A stretch of 34,026 nucleotides of DNA from an uncultured Granulosicoccaceae bacterium (GCA_937957915.1 CALGNZ010000099.1:1-34026); one strand, 5' to 3'. Positions 16,873 through 25,700 are shown, counted from the first letter of the stretch. Notes: generated from the letters alone by a model not told the origin. Translations and numbers: made by a program.

Positions 16873-17772
16873 GTGGTCCACTCTTTAAAAGTTATTGCCC
16901 CGACGCTGTGTCTCTTCGTTTTCTTCTTGTCAGGCACTGGCCAGGTTGCGATAGCAACTGATGAGCAGGAAGAAGACAATCCCTTTTTGGTTGAAAAGCC
17001 GCGCTGGGAATTCGGTGTAGGCGGCGCCGCGTTTTCGCTGGAAGCGTATCCTGCGTCTTCGCAGACGACCGATCGGGTATTCGCGCTACCGTATTTTATC
17101 TATCGTGGCGATACCATCAGGGTGCAGGACGGAAATCTCACCGCGGTGGCGGTAGAAAATCGCCGCTATCGGCTGGACCTGTCGCTGGGTGCAGCATTGA
17201 ATGTTGATTCAGAAGACATACCCTTGCGCGCCGGCTTGCCCGATCTTGACTTTTTGTTTGAGATAGGCCCAAAAATAGAGGTAAACCTGTGGGACAAAGT
17301 GTCAAACGCCGAGCGCCGACGTCACCGACTGGTTTTCGATGCTGCCTTGCGAGCGTCATTATCCACTGACTTTTCATCGGTATCATCACGAGGCTTTGTG
17401 TTGAATACACAACTCGACTACGAACTCGATGGTTTCATTACGCCAGACACAAAGCTTATTATTGGCGGCGGCCCTATTTGGGTGACTGATAAACTGGGCG
17501 ACTATGTCTATGGCGTGGACGAGCAGTTTGCCACGGCAAATCGTTCAGCCTTTGAAGGGCGCAGTGGCTACCTTGCAACTAACATCGTGTTCGGTTTACG
17601 ACACCGGATTACGGACAATCTGCAGGTGTTTGCGGCCTTCGGTATTGGCCTGCATAAAGGTGCTGCCAATCGCAACAGTCCTCTGTTTGAGGACAATGTC
17701 ACCACCGGAATAGCGCTGGGTCTGGCCTGGGCGCTGAAGACAAGTAAAGATAGCGTGCAGGTGATGGAGTAA
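16873..17772 (+). CDS. MipA/OmpV-family outer-membrane protein
   Basis: A predicted outer-membrane beta-barrel of the MipA/OmpV family, whose founding members interact with murein synthesis enzymes or act as porin-like proteins. From the GTG at 16873 (preceded by AAGGCGAA at suitable spacing) the product has 299 residues. It opens with a signal peptide (VIAPTLCLFVFFLSGTGQVAIA), then WEFGVGGAAFSLEAYPAS, LPYFIYRGDTIRV, YRLDLSLG, DLDFLFEIGPKIEVNLW and a barrel of alternating strands ending LGLAWAL, all typical. An upstream TTG at 16777 would add 32 residues but leaves the signal peptide buried. It is divergent from the DUF2946-PCu(A)C pair and convergent with the hydroxy-acid dehydrogenase. Ligand or partner is unknown. 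Confidence 0.85.
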   Translation: MVHSLKVIAPTLCLFVFFLSGTGQVAIATDEQEEDNPFLVEKPRWEFGVGGAAFSLEAYPASSQTTDRVFALPYFIYRGDTIRVQDGNLTAVAVENRRYRLDLSLGAALNVDSEDIPLRAGLPDLDFLFEIGPKIEVNLWDKVSNAERRRHRLVFDAALRASLSTDFSSVSSRGFVLNTQLDYELDGFITPDTKLIIGGGPIWVTDKLGDYVYGVDEQFATANRSAFEGRSGYLATNIVFGLRHRITDNLQVFAAFGIGLHKGAANRNSPLFEDNVTTGIALGLAWALKTSKDSVQVME

Positions 17773-17886
17773 CGGGTTGTTACCCGTTCGAGCGCTGCCC
17801 TCGGGTAGTGGCTACTTAGGTAATTGCTCCCCTGTTAATGGCTGGCGACATGTTGTTTACAAGCGCTGTGTTAACGCTGTCAGGCG

Positions 17887-19026
17887 CTAGTTGGCCAGCC
17901 AGCTGGCATCCATCGCTTCATGAGCATTGCAACCCAGTTGCTTCAAACATTTGTCTATTTCATCGCGATAAATAGCCATTACCTGTTCGGCTCCTTTCGG
18001 CCCGAGCGCGCCCATTCCCCAGAAAAAGCTGCGCCCGGAAAAGCACATGCTGGCGCCAAGCGCTTTGGCTCTGACAACATCAAGTCCGGTTCGAATGCCG
18101 CTGTCTGCCATGACAGTCATGCTGTCACTGGCGTATGAGGCGAGTTGTCTCAGGCTGACGGCAGAGGCCGGCGCTGCGTCCAGTTGCCTGCCGCCGTGGT
18201 TTGAAATAACGACGCCGTCTACGCCGATATCAACGGCGGCTTTCATGTCAGCTTCGTACTGTACGCCCTTCAAAATCAATGGTCCGTCCCACAAGTCTCG
18301 CATCATCTCGACGCGCTCGCGAGTCACTCCTTTCATATTGAATTTGGTCAGCATTTCGGCGAGGCCTTCGTCCGGTCGTTCTTTGTAGCGATTGATATTG
18401 ACGAAGTCAGGTTTGCCGTGCTTAAGGGTGCTCAGTGCCCATACCGGATGAATGGCGCTTTGCCAGATAATGTTCGGTGTCATACTGAAGGGCAGCTTTA
18501 AATTGTTTTTTAACTCGCGATTGCGTTTGGCTCCGACGGGTATGTCGAGCGTGATGACGAGTGCATGGTAGCCGGCGTCTTTAGCGCGTTTTATCAGGTC
18601 TTTCATGGTGTCGATCTTTGCTGGTACATACAGCTGAAACCAGCAAACATCAGGTGCGGCTTTGGCGATCTCTTCCAGTTCCGTGGTGCTGTAGGTGCTC
18701 AAAATATAGGGAATGTTGGCTTTTTGCGCGGCAGTCGCCAATGCGATTTCTGCGCCCGGCCACATCATATTGCCGAGACCCACTGGTGGCACTCCGAACG
18801 GCATGCTGTAGGTTTTGCCAAAAATGGTTGTTGACAGATCTGCACTGGACACGTCAACCAGGTAGCGTGGTGTCAGTTCGATCTCGCGCCATGCATCGCG
18901 GTTGCGCTGCTTGCCGTCTTCCTCATCGATTCCGCCATCGACATAGTCGAATGCGAAGTTTGGAATTCGCCGTTTGGCGATGGTTTTCAGATCACTGATG
19001 GAAGGGTAGCGGGTGTCGTAGTTCAT
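17887..19026 (-). CDS. FMN-dependent alpha-hydroxy-acid dehydrogenase (L-lactate dehydrogenase-like)
   Basis: An FMN-binding TIM-barrel flavoprotein that oxidises L-2-hydroxy acids such as lactate or mandelate, usually passing electrons to the respiratory chain at the inner membrane. The 379-residue product shows the family order: FAFDYVDGGIDEE near the N-terminus, TPRYLVDVS, FGVPPVGLGNMMWPGAE, WFQLYVP, LVITLDIPVGAKR, GPLILKGV and the active-site motif SNHGGRQLDAAPAS, with the catalytic His near 277 and a substrate-binding Arg near 280. MADSGIRTGLDVVRAKALGA ends the FMN site. The ATG at 19026 is chosen over two upstream TTG codons. It is divergent from the deiminase-fold gene and lacks an adjacent lactate permease, so substrate is open: lactate, mandelate or glycolate are all possible. 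Confidence 0.92.
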   Translation of the reverse strand: MNYDTRYPSISDLKTIAKRRIPNFAFDYVDGGIDEEDGKQRNRDAWREIELTPRYLVDVSSADLSTTIFGKTYSMPFGVPPVGLGNMMWPGAEIALATAAQKANIPYILSTYSTTELEEIAKAAPDVCWFQLYVPAKIDTMKDLIKRAKDAGYHALVITLDIPVGAKRNRELKNNLKLPFSMTPNIIWQSAIHPVWALSTLKHGKPDFVNINRYKERPDEGLAEMLTKFNMKGVTRERVEMMRDLWDGPLILKGVQYEADMKAAVDIGVDGVVISNHGGRQLDAAPASAVSLRQLASYASDSMTVMADSGIRTGLDVVRAKALGASMCFSGRSFFWGMGALGPKGAEQVMAIYRDEIDKCLKQLGCNAHEAMDASWLAN

Positions 19027-19301
19027 CAACAAATTTCCGTGCTAACGTTGTTCTGATACAGCAGCCTGCGTGGGATTCTACGCTACATTGCAGATTGAAT
19101 TGTGATTGCAGTGCGTTGAATTACCTTCTGGAGTGTTGTGCTAACCTTCGGAGTAGCGGAGTACTGCCTGCGAGGGTCAGGCAATTTGCAATGGCGGGTG
19201 CCGAAAGCGAGGGCCCTTGCGCTTGCCGGATTTTCAATTGAAGGTAAACTGTATGACGCTGCTCTCAGCACGCATTCGCCCATAGATTGCTTCGGAAAGC
19301 C

Positions 19302-20216
19302 ATGAACAAAAACGACAACACTCGCCGTGGCAAACGCTGGGGCATAGATAACGACTTCGCGCCTTTGCAAGACGTGTTGCTCGGCCTGCCAGAGTTCTAT
19401 ACCTGGGTCGATGCCGGCCCTCTGATTGCACGAACGCTGAACAACGCACACAAGACCGGTGTGAAGTTCGATTTGCAACTGGCAATGGCGCAACACGCAC
19501 AGATGGTGTCAATTTACGAGGAAAACGGGGTTCGCTGCCATTACCTTGATTCTGACCCGGTGCTGCATCGAAACTTCTTTGCCCGCGACAGTTCGGCCAT
19601 GACGCCGTGGGGTGCATTAATTTGCCATATGCAGCTAAAGGTTCGCAGAGCGGACTATGTCACTGCCATACAGTTCTACCAGCAAAACGATATTCCAATC
19701 TGGCGCTTTGCCACAGCCGGGCATTTTGAAGGCGGGGACTTCGTTATCGTAGAGCCGGGCAAAGTGTTAATCGGTTATTGTGGCGAGCGATCTGAAAAGG
19801 CCGGCGCAGAGCAGGTTGCAGCCTGGGTCAGAGAGGAGGGATGGGAGGCAGTTACCGCACCGATAAGTCGGGAATTTGTTCACATGGATGGCCTGGTTGT
19901 GCCTCTGGATGACAAATTGCTGGTTGCCTGTGTCGATGCGCTTGAGCCATGGGTGGTAACGCAATTGCGGGACTGGGGTTTTAGCTTTGTCGACGTTCCC
20001 TACAGGGAGGCGAAGAATCTTGGGGTGAATCTGGTGGCCCTCGGCAATGGCAAAGTGCTGTCCATGCAAGGGGCTACCGAGCTCAACGCAAAAATGCGCA
20101 GCCTCGGATACGAAGTGTATGACCCTGATATGTCTATGTTTACACTGGGTGGTGGTGGCGTACACTGTTTGTGTCAGGCGTTGTCGCGCGAAGAGCGTTT
20201 GCAAGCAGCGTCATAG
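19302..20216 (+). CDS. Arginine deiminase-fold hydrolase (dimethylarginine dimethylaminohydrolase family)
   Basis: A cytoplasmic guanidine-modifying enzyme of 304 residues with the five-bladed amidinotransferase fold. Numbering from the ATG at 19302, the catalytic elements are visible: FARDSS with Asp96, GHFEGGDFV with Glu143 and Asp146, HMDG with His194 and Asp196, and the nucleophilic Cys289 in GGGGVHCLCQ. These fit hydrolysis of a guanidinium or ureido group through a thiouronium intermediate. Relatives act on arginine, N-methylarginines or peptidyl-arginine, and some are dimethylarginine dimethylaminohydrolases; the substrate here is not determinable. A TTG five codons upstream is a less likely start. 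No arginine-deiminase pathway partner (carbamate kinase, ornithine carbamoyltransferase) is nearby, so catabolic ADI function is unlikely. Confidence 0.85.
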   Translation: MNKNDNTRRGKRWGIDNDFAPLQDVLLGLPEFYTWVDAGPLIARTLNNAHKTGVKFDLQLAMAQHAQMVSIYEENGVRCHYLDSDPVLHRNFFARDSSAMTPWGALICHMQLKVRRADYVTAIQFYQQNDIPIWRFATAGHFEGGDFVIVEPGKVLIGYCGERSEKAGAEQVAAWVREEGWEAVTAPISREFVHMDGLVVPLDDKLLVACVDALEPWVVTQLRDWGFSFVDVPYREAKNLGVNLVALGNGKVLSMQGATELNAKMRSLGYEVYDPDMSMFTLGGGGVHCLCQALSREERLQAAS

Positions 20217-20688
20217 ACAACAGCGCTGAGCGCGCTAGGATGTGCCGGCGCGCACATTGAGCGCTGAGTCTAAAATAGTGTCGGGAGCAGGTTCAAGAGC
20301 AGGTCAAGAAGAGCGACGAAAACTAAGTCAAGAACCGACACCAACAAGTTGTAGTATCTTTCCACCTTCCCGGCCAGCGGGGTTGGAGCACAGCCTGTGC
20401 ACTGTTAAGCCACAGCGAAGGCACTACCGGGTAGAATAAGAGCAGAATCGGCGTGCAGCAGAATGAACATGCGCATGGCTATGTTGTCCATAACACTGCT
20501 GCCGTGGATCGATCGGTTTTTTTGCAGGCGCGCTGAGCGCTGACTTTTGCATCTGATTGCAATGTCCCTGATAACAATTACTCTGTGACCCGTGATAACA
20601 ATTGCTCTGTGACCTGTGATAACAATTGCTCTGTGAATGGCAGAGTACGTAACCGTCCATCACCTCCGTACACTAAACTGGTAAAACA
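20217..20688. other. Intergenic region upstream of the GST gene
   Basis: No credible gene. The sequence AGCGCTGAGCGC or close variants recur near 20222 and 20529, with a related GAGCGCTGAG near 20259. A 24-base tandem repeat occupies the last part. Short purine-rich direct repeats (AGCAGGTYAAGA-like) lie at about 20287-20310. Confidence 0.5.
20570..20641. repeat. 24-base tandem repeat, three units, upstream of the GST gene
   Basis: Three adjacent units begin GATAACAATTRCTCTGTGA; the first two end in CCYGT and the third diverges after GTGA. Units start at 20570, 20594 and 20618. They end 48 bases before the GST start codon, where repeated operator sites could lie. Confidence 0.9.
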
Positions 20689-21564
20689 ATGACCGATAAC
20701 GCTGAATATACACCTGCCGACGTCTGGACCTGGGACTCTGAAAGTGGAGGCGCGTGGGCGAGCATTAATCGTCCCATCGCCGGTGCAACACATGATCACG
20801 AGCTGGCGGTTGGTGAGCATCCGATACAACTGTATTCTCTGGCGACACCGAATGGTGTCAAAGTAACCGTAATGCTTGAAGAGCTGCTGGCGCTCGGACA
20901 CAAGGGTGCGGAATACAATGCGCATCTGGTCAAGATCGGAGATGGTGAGCAGTTTGGCAGTGGTTTCGTTGCTGTCAATCCAAACTCCAAGATACCTGCA
21001 ATGCTTGATCAGAGTACAACGCCTGCGACCCGCATTTTTGAATCGGGTGCAATATTGATCTATCTGGCTGAGAAATTTGGCGAACTGTTGCCGGCAGAGG
21101 GTGGGGCGCGCGCAGAGTGTCTGTCGTGGCTAATGTGGCAAATGGGCAGCGCCCCATATTTGGGCGGCGGCTTCGGTCATTTCTATAAATATGCACCGAT
21201 AAAAATTGAGTACTGTATTGATCGATTTACCATGGAAGTTAAGCGCCAGCTCGACGTACTGGACCGCCAGCTTGCTGATAATAAATTTATCAGTGGTGAT
21301 GAATACACCATCGCAGATATCGCGATCTACCCCTGGTACGGGGCTGTAGTACAGGATATCGTCTATGAAGCGGCGAAGTTCCTGGACGCAGCATCGTACA
21401 AAAATGTCAATCGCTGGGCCGACGAAATGGCGCAACGTCCTGCGGTGCAAAGAGGGCGCATGGTCAATCGCACTTTTGGTCCGTTAGAGGGGCAGTTACA
21501 TGAGCGGCATGACGCCAGCGATTTTGACACGAAAACGCAGGACAAAATAGAGGCGCAGGGATAG
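20689..21564 (+). CDS. yghU: Glutathione S-transferase-family protein, YghU-type disulfide-bond oxidoreductase
   Basis: A cytosolic GST-fold protein of 291 residues closely resembling E. coli YghU (Nu-class), which uses two glutathiones to reduce disulfides. The N-terminal extension with YTPADVWTWD and ASINRPIAGATHD, followed by HPIQLYSLATPNGVKVTVMLEEL, is characteristic. In this group the PNG motif with its Thr/Asn residues replaces a catalytic Cys or Tyr. The thioredoxin-like domain ends with NPNSKIPAM and FESGAILIYLAEKFG; the helical domain has WLMWQMGSAPYLGGGFGHFYKYAP and the late YTIADIAIYPWYG. ATG is the start, with only a weak ribosome site. It follows a 24-base tandem repeat and precedes the GH5 gene by about 250 bases. 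Length and motifs are complete. Confidence 0.93.
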   Translation: MTDNAEYTPADVWTWDSESGGAWASINRPIAGATHDHELAVGEHPIQLYSLATPNGVKVTVMLEELLALGHKGAEYNAHLVKIGDGEQFGSGFVAVNPNSKIPAMLDQSTTPATRIFESGAILIYLAEKFGELLPAEGGARAECLSWLMWQMGSAPYLGGGFGHFYKYAPIKIEYCIDRFTMEVKRQLDVLDRQLADNKFISGDEYTIADIAIYPWYGAVVQDIVYEAAKFLDAASYKNVNRWADEMAQRPAVQRGRMVNRTFGPLEGQLHERHDASDFDTKTQDKIEAQG

Positions 21565-21611
21565 CGTTTACTATTGACAGCAACGGTGCGATTGTCGTTG
21601 CAATAGCTTGT

Positions 21612-21638
21612 GGCAGCCAGCCTTAATCGTTGGCTGCC
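21612..21638. terminator. Hairpin after the GST gene
   Basis: GGCAGCCA pairs perfectly with TGGCTGCC over an 11-base loop, 47 bases beyond the GST stop codon. No T run follows, so Rho-independent termination is doubtful; it may protect the transcript 3' end. Confidence 0.3.
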
Positions 21639-21688
21639 GGTTCATTGCTGCAACACCTGACTGAACGGATACGGTTACCTGTTTGCAT

Positions 21689-21760
21689 GCTCCTGGTGTT
21701 AGTCACTCCTGGTGTTAGTCATTCTTAGTGTTAGTTGCTCCTGGCATTAGTCGCTCTGTG
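21689..21760. repeat. 16-base tandem repeat, four and a half units, upstream of the GH5 gene
   Basis: Units of pattern RYTCYTRGYRTTAGTY are contiguous at 21689, 21705, 21721 and 21737, with a partial fifth. Units 1 and 2 differ only at the first base, while units 3 and 4 have drifted. The repeat ends about 52 bases before the GH5 start codon. Confidence 0.88.
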
Positions 21761-21812
21761 TGACAGTTTGCTATCTTTTATCTAGATCTTTTCTTTTTTC
21801 GGAAATAGCGAT

Positions 21813-23756
21813 ATGCGTTTTGCGCTGCCATTGGCACTGATATTCATAATCGTCGTGGTGCTGATTCTGGCCAGTCGTGAACCTGAAGTTGTACCCGATC
21901 TTTCAGGCGATGATTCTGCAACAGAATCTCCTACATCGACAACCGATCAGAGCAATGCGCAGAACAAAGTACAGGGCAATCAGCGACAGAGTGACGTATT
22001 TGGCGTCAGTGATAACCGGGTCTGTGTCTCTGAGCCTCGTCTGATTGAAGTCAGTGGTGTCGAGTTGGGTGATACGATTTCGGGGTTCGCACAGTTTAAT
22101 CTCGATAAGGCGCTTGCCGGGGTTTCACAGAGCAGCGGGAGCGATGTAAACACCCTGCGTGCCCTGACACTTTCAGTTGTCATCGATAACAACCAACCCG
22201 ATCGCCAACTTACGTTTGATATGGGGGGCATCGAAGCAAAGTATTCGGCTACTGATTCAGCGGATGTGGCGTTGCGTTTTCCAGGCCACGTGCTGCGCAA
22301 TCATTCAATTGCAAGTCTGGTGGTTCGCAATGACAGCGGTGACATGCAAGACCTCGCCGGGTACAGCAACTGGATGCTATGTGGTGAGCCGGTTGCAGAT
22401 TCACAGTTCGGTAAACGAGATGTGGTGGTCAATGATGTCTCTGATTTAAACCTCGGGCCCGGGGTAAATGTCATGGGCGGAGAATACGCCTGTGCTCAGG
22501 GTTGGGGTTTGCAGCATCATGTGGCCGCCGGTGTAACTCATAGCGAACTGGCCAATATGCTTTCTGCCTGGGGTGTCAGGACGGTTCGACTTCCAGTCAA
22601 TGAACACTGCTGGCTTGCCGAGAGCTACCCTTTTGAATACTTAAAGGCAAAAATCACGGGTCGTCCGTATCGTGATTCAGTTCAGCAACTGGTGCAGTTG
22701 TTAACCAGCCAGTATCAGATGCATGTGGTGCTTGATCTGCACTGGACCGGTACCTTGGAGGAGAAAGCACTGGAGTTAAAACCATTGCCAAACCACGAGT
22801 TTTCCGCAGCGTTTTGGCGAGATGTGGCAGAACAGTTTGCGCATAACAACAGGGTTGTTTTTAATCTGTTTAATGAGGCCCATGTGCCCGCACAAACAAA
22901 TGAATCTGCAGAAGCAGTTAATGCGTCAGCTACTACAACTACAGTTAACAATGGCACTGGCTCAGCTGATCTGGCCCTCACTGACTTGTCCACTGATTCT
23001 GATATTGAAAAGCGTGCAATTAGCAGTAACTGGTGGAAAATCTGGAGAGATGGCAATGAGCAGTACGCCGGCATGCAAAGTCTTGTCGATGCCATTCGCA
23101 GTACCGGTGCGACTAATCATATCAGCTTCGGAGGACTGGACTATTCAGCGGATCAACGCGGCTGGCTTAGCTATGCGCCGCACGATCCTCTTGGCAGACT
23201 CTGGGTCGATAATCACGCCTATCCGGCGGATAACAAATGTACTGATCGTATCTGTTGGGATCAAACACTTCGGCCGTTGATAGCCAATGGCTATGGTGTG
23301 ATGTTTGGCGAGACTGGAAACTCAATCGGACAACATCCGCAAGGTTGCCAGGCGGACTTTGTTAAACGGGTGTATCGCTTTGCAAGAGAGAATTCTATCC
23401 CTGCGCTGGCCTGGACTTTTATTGCCGGTGGTGTTGCTGATGTACAAACCAACAAACCACTGCAGCGAAACTGCCAAATCCCAACCCTGATAACGCGATG
23501 GCCGGGTGAGTCGTTAAGTGGAGATCTGAGTCAGAATGAGGTAACGGAAAAAAAAGCATTTGACCCGACACCTGATAACCTGCTCGATGATGCGACCTGG
23601 CCCGGTTGTGTGTTTTACGCCTATGCGAATGGTCTTCCCCTTGATGACTTCAATCTGCCTGATATTGATCCGGCCGAGGCTGGCTCTGAGGCTGGCTCTG
23701 AGGTAGGCGCCGAGGTTAGTAGTGGTGTGCGCTATGGAACCTGTAGTGCGCGCTAG
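21813..23756 (+). CDS. Membrane-anchored GH5-family glycoside hydrolase
   Basis: Probable beta-1,4-glucanase or related hydrolase of 647 residues. Residues 2-20 form a hydrophobic signal-anchor with no clear cleavage site, followed by a Ser/Thr/Asp/Gln-rich spacer to about 66. A beta-rich accessory region with paired cysteines (C71, C190) spans about 70-200. The GH5 TIM barrel runs from about 212 to 565: GVNVMGGEYA, VRLPVNEHCW, VVLDLHW, NLFNEAH with predicted acid/base Glu355, DNHAYP with His468, VMFGETGN with predicted nucleophile Glu500, and AWTFIAGG with Trp534. About 40 residues rich in Thr, Ala, Ser and Asn (361-403) are inserted just after the acid/base strand. The C-terminus carries degenerate EAGS units. 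An ATG start with CGGAAA upstream is clear. Cellulase, mannanase and xyloglucanase activities are all possible. Confidence 0.85.
   Translation: MRFALPLALIFIIVVVLILASREPEVVPDLSGDDSATESPTSTTDQSNAQNKVQGNQRQSDVFGVSDNRVCVSEPRLIEVSGVELGDTISGFAQFNLDKALAGVSQSSGSDVNTLRALTLSVVIDNNQPDRQLTFDMGGIEAKYSATDSADVALRFPGHVLRNHSIASLVVRNDSGDMQDLAGYSNWMLCGEPVADSQFGKRDVVVNDVSDLNLGPGVNVMGGEYACAQGWGLQHHVAAGVTHSELANMLSAWGVRTVRLPVNEHCWLAESYPFEYLKAKITGRPYRDSVQQLVQLLTSQYQMHVVLDLHWTGTLEEKALELKPLPNHEFSAAFWRDVAEQFAHNNRVVFNLFNEAHVPAQTNESAEAVNASATTTTVNNGTGSADLALTDLSTDSDIEKRAISSNWWKIWRDGNEQYAGMQSLVDAIRSTGATNHISFGGLDYSADQRGWLSYAPHDPLGRLWVDNHAYPADNKCTDRICWDQTLRPLIANGYGVMFGETGNSIGQHPQGCQADFVKRVYRFARENSIPALAWTFIAGGVADVQTNKPLQRNCQIPTLITRWPGESLSGDLSQNEVTEKKAFDPTPDNLLDDATWPGCVFYAYANGLPLDDFNLPDIDPAEAGSEAGSEVGAEVSSGVRYGTCSAR
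23676..23711. repeat. 12-base tandem repeat near the 3' end of the GH5 gene
   Basis: GAGGCTGGCTCT occurs twice exactly and a third unit is GAGGTAGGCGCC; they encode EAGS, EAGS and EVGA. Confidence 0.85.
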
Positions 23757-23900
23757 CAGGTGGGGTGGAGAATTCGGTACCCGGGTAATCTGCAACTATC
23801 AATTGTGCTACCTCAGCGCACAGGCCTCCACTCACCAACCTCCAATACCAACCTCCTGTTACCAAACACGGGTTTCGGCCTTGCACGGTGCAGGCCCGCG

Positions 23901-25700
23901 TTGAGTAAAAAAATCGTTTCTATTATATGCCTCGCGTTGCTACTGCTTGTGGTGTTAGGCGTTGTACTTCAGTGGCACCGCATGCCGTTGCTATTTCACA
24001 AAATCTATATTGGTGCAACGGTATTGACGATGGATGTGTCTACGCCAGTGGCGCAAGCCGTTGTTACCCTAGGCAGCCGAATTGTCTATGTTGGCGATAG
24101 CGCCGGTGCGTTAAAGCACAAACGCTGGTACTCATCGGTGATTGATCTGCAGGGCAAGACACTAATGCCGGGGCTGTTTGATGCGCACAGCCACTTTCTT
24201 GCCACCGGGCTGTCATCGGTGCTTGTCGATCTGAATGCAGCGCCTGCAGGGACGACTGACACACTTGATCAGCTTTACCAGAGGGTGGCAGAGGCTGCGT
24301 CTGAGCGTAGCGCCGGGGAGTGGATAGTAGGATTTAACTACGACAATACCCGCTTTCCGTCTGCTTCACATCCTGATCGGCTGATGCTTGATCAAGTAGC
24401 CGGTGATAACCCGGTTTATGTCAGACATCACTCGGGGCATATGGGGGTCGCCAACTCACTCGCTTTAAAGCAACTGCTTAAGTTCAAATCCGGTATCTTG
24501 CAAAATCGGCAACTTCAATTGAGTGATCTCGATCCCGAGGTCTATCCGGCCGATCACTTGAGCAGTTTGGGCCTGCTTCCGGGCGGTGATCAATTATCCG
24601 GCTTGTTGCAGGAGAAAATGGCGCCGCCGTTGTCACGATTCCTCAGTGATCTATCGCCCCTTATGTACTGGCGTGTCTTTCAGCAGGCACGTGATACCTA
24701 TCTTCGTTATGGCTATACAACGGTGCAGGAGGGCAGTGCTGGCAGACAAGAGTCAAAGGTGCTGTTGTGGTTGGCTGAGTCAGGCGTATTGCCTTTGCGT
24801 GTGAATGTTTGGTTAAGCGCAGACAAGCTTGCGCAACGTGCCTCGACTCAGGTTGTTAATCCGGTACAAAAGTCATTCTTTCAGTCGAGCACTGTAAAAA
24901 TAATTGCTGATGGCAGTCCGCAAGGGGCGACGGCCTTCCTGTCGCAACCTTACTTCAACAACGCCGATTCGCGTGGTATTTCATTGCGCAATCAGCAGCA
25001 GTTGGCAGCACTGATTGACAAATACTGGCGCGACGGATTTAGCGTGGCGGTGCATGCAAATGGTGACGCAGCGATTGAAGATACCATTAACGCGGTGCAG
25101 TCATTGCGTGGGGCACAGGGCACACTCAGCGCAGGTAGCCGCGTAAAAAATACGTCGAATCTGCCGGTGATTCTAGTGCACGCGCAAACTATCAGACCCG
25201 ATCAGCTGGCCAGGTTGGCGGCTTTGGGGATCAGCCCCAGTTTTTTTTCGTCACACTCATGGTATTGGGGAGACTGGCACAGACAGCAAACGTTGGGTGA
25301 GCGGCGTGCCGCACTCATCAGCCCGACTGGCAGTGCGGCTGAGCTGCAACTTGATTTTACGATTCACAGTGATGCACCGGTGACCTCACCGAACCCATGG
25401 CACTTGCTGTGGATTACTACCAACCGCTTAACGAGAAGCGGTGTATTGCTGGGGGCGGATGAACGAATCAGCCGGCATGACGGTTTAAAAGCAATGACAA
25501 TCAACGCTGCAAAACAGGCGCGTCTGGATAGTAAGCTAGGCTCAATTACTGTGGGAAAGCTGGCCGATCTGATTGTGGTTAACCACAATCCGTTGCAGAT
25601 CGATGATGTCAGGTTGCTTCGTGTTGAGGAGGCGATAGTTAACGGTGTGTTGATCTACCGGAATCGATCTCACATCAATGACCTGCGAAGTCTGCGCTGA
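23901..25700 (+). CDS. Membrane-anchored YtcJ-type amidohydrolase
   Basis: A metal-dependent amidohydrolase of the YtcJ/exoenzyme-regulatory type; substrate unknown. The start is placed at TTG 23901 because the product (599 residues) then begins MSKKIVSIICLALLLLVVLGVVL, a short cationic stretch plus one transmembrane segment, which fits an anchored periplasmic enzyme. A GTG at 23760 would add 47 residues without family likeness. Family marks follow: IYIGATVLTMD, MPGLFDAHSHF with metal ligands His96 and His98, GEWIVGFNYDNTRFP, HHSGHMGVANS, GYTTVQEGSAG, IIADGSPQGATA, VAVHANGDAAIEDT, VILVHAQTI, DFTIHSDAPVTSPNP and the closing GKLADLIVVNHNP. It begins about 145 bases after the GH5 gene on the same strand and may be co-transcribed. 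A membrane anchor is uncommon in this family. Confidence 0.85.
   Translation: MSKKIVSIICLALLLLVVLGVVLQWHRMPLLFHKIYIGATVLTMDVSTPVAQAVVTLGSRIVYVGDSAGALKHKRWYSSVIDLQGKTLMPGLFDAHSHFLATGLSSVLVDLNAAPAGTTDTLDQLYQRVAEAASERSAGEWIVGFNYDNTRFPSASHPDRLMLDQVAGDNPVYVRHHSGHMGVANSLALKQLLKFKSGILQNRQLQLSDLDPEVYPADHLSSLGLLPGGDQLSGLLQEKMAPPLSRFLSDLSPLMYWRVFQQARDTYLRYGYTTVQEGSAGRQESKVLLWLAESGVLPLRVNVWLSADKLAQRASTQVVNPVQKSFFQSSTVKIIADGSPQGATAFLSQPYFNNADSRGISLRNQQQLAALIDKYWRDGFSVAVHANGDAAIEDTINAVQSLRGAQGTLSAGSRVKNTSNLPVILVHAQTIRPDQLARLAALGISPSFFSSHSWYWGDWHRQQTLGERRAALISPTGSAAELQLDFTIHSDAPVTSPNPWHLLWITTNRLTRSGVLLGADERISRHDGLKAMTINAAKQARLDSKLGSITVGKLADLIVVNHNPLQIDDVRLLRVEEAIVNGVLIYRNRSHINDLRSLR

Noticed and set aside
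17771..17788. AACGGGT-TGTT-ACCCGTT hairpin after the MipA gene as an intrinsic terminator
   Set aside because: The stem is only seven pairs, overlaps the stop codon, and no T run follows.
20570..20641. GATAACAATT in the 24-base repeat as a lac operator
   Set aside because: It matches only one half of the lac operator and there is no LacI-like regulator or lactose gene; the resemblance is probably chance.
20570..20641. CRISPR array at the 24-base repeats
   Set aside because: Units are directly adjacent with no spacers and there are no cas genes.
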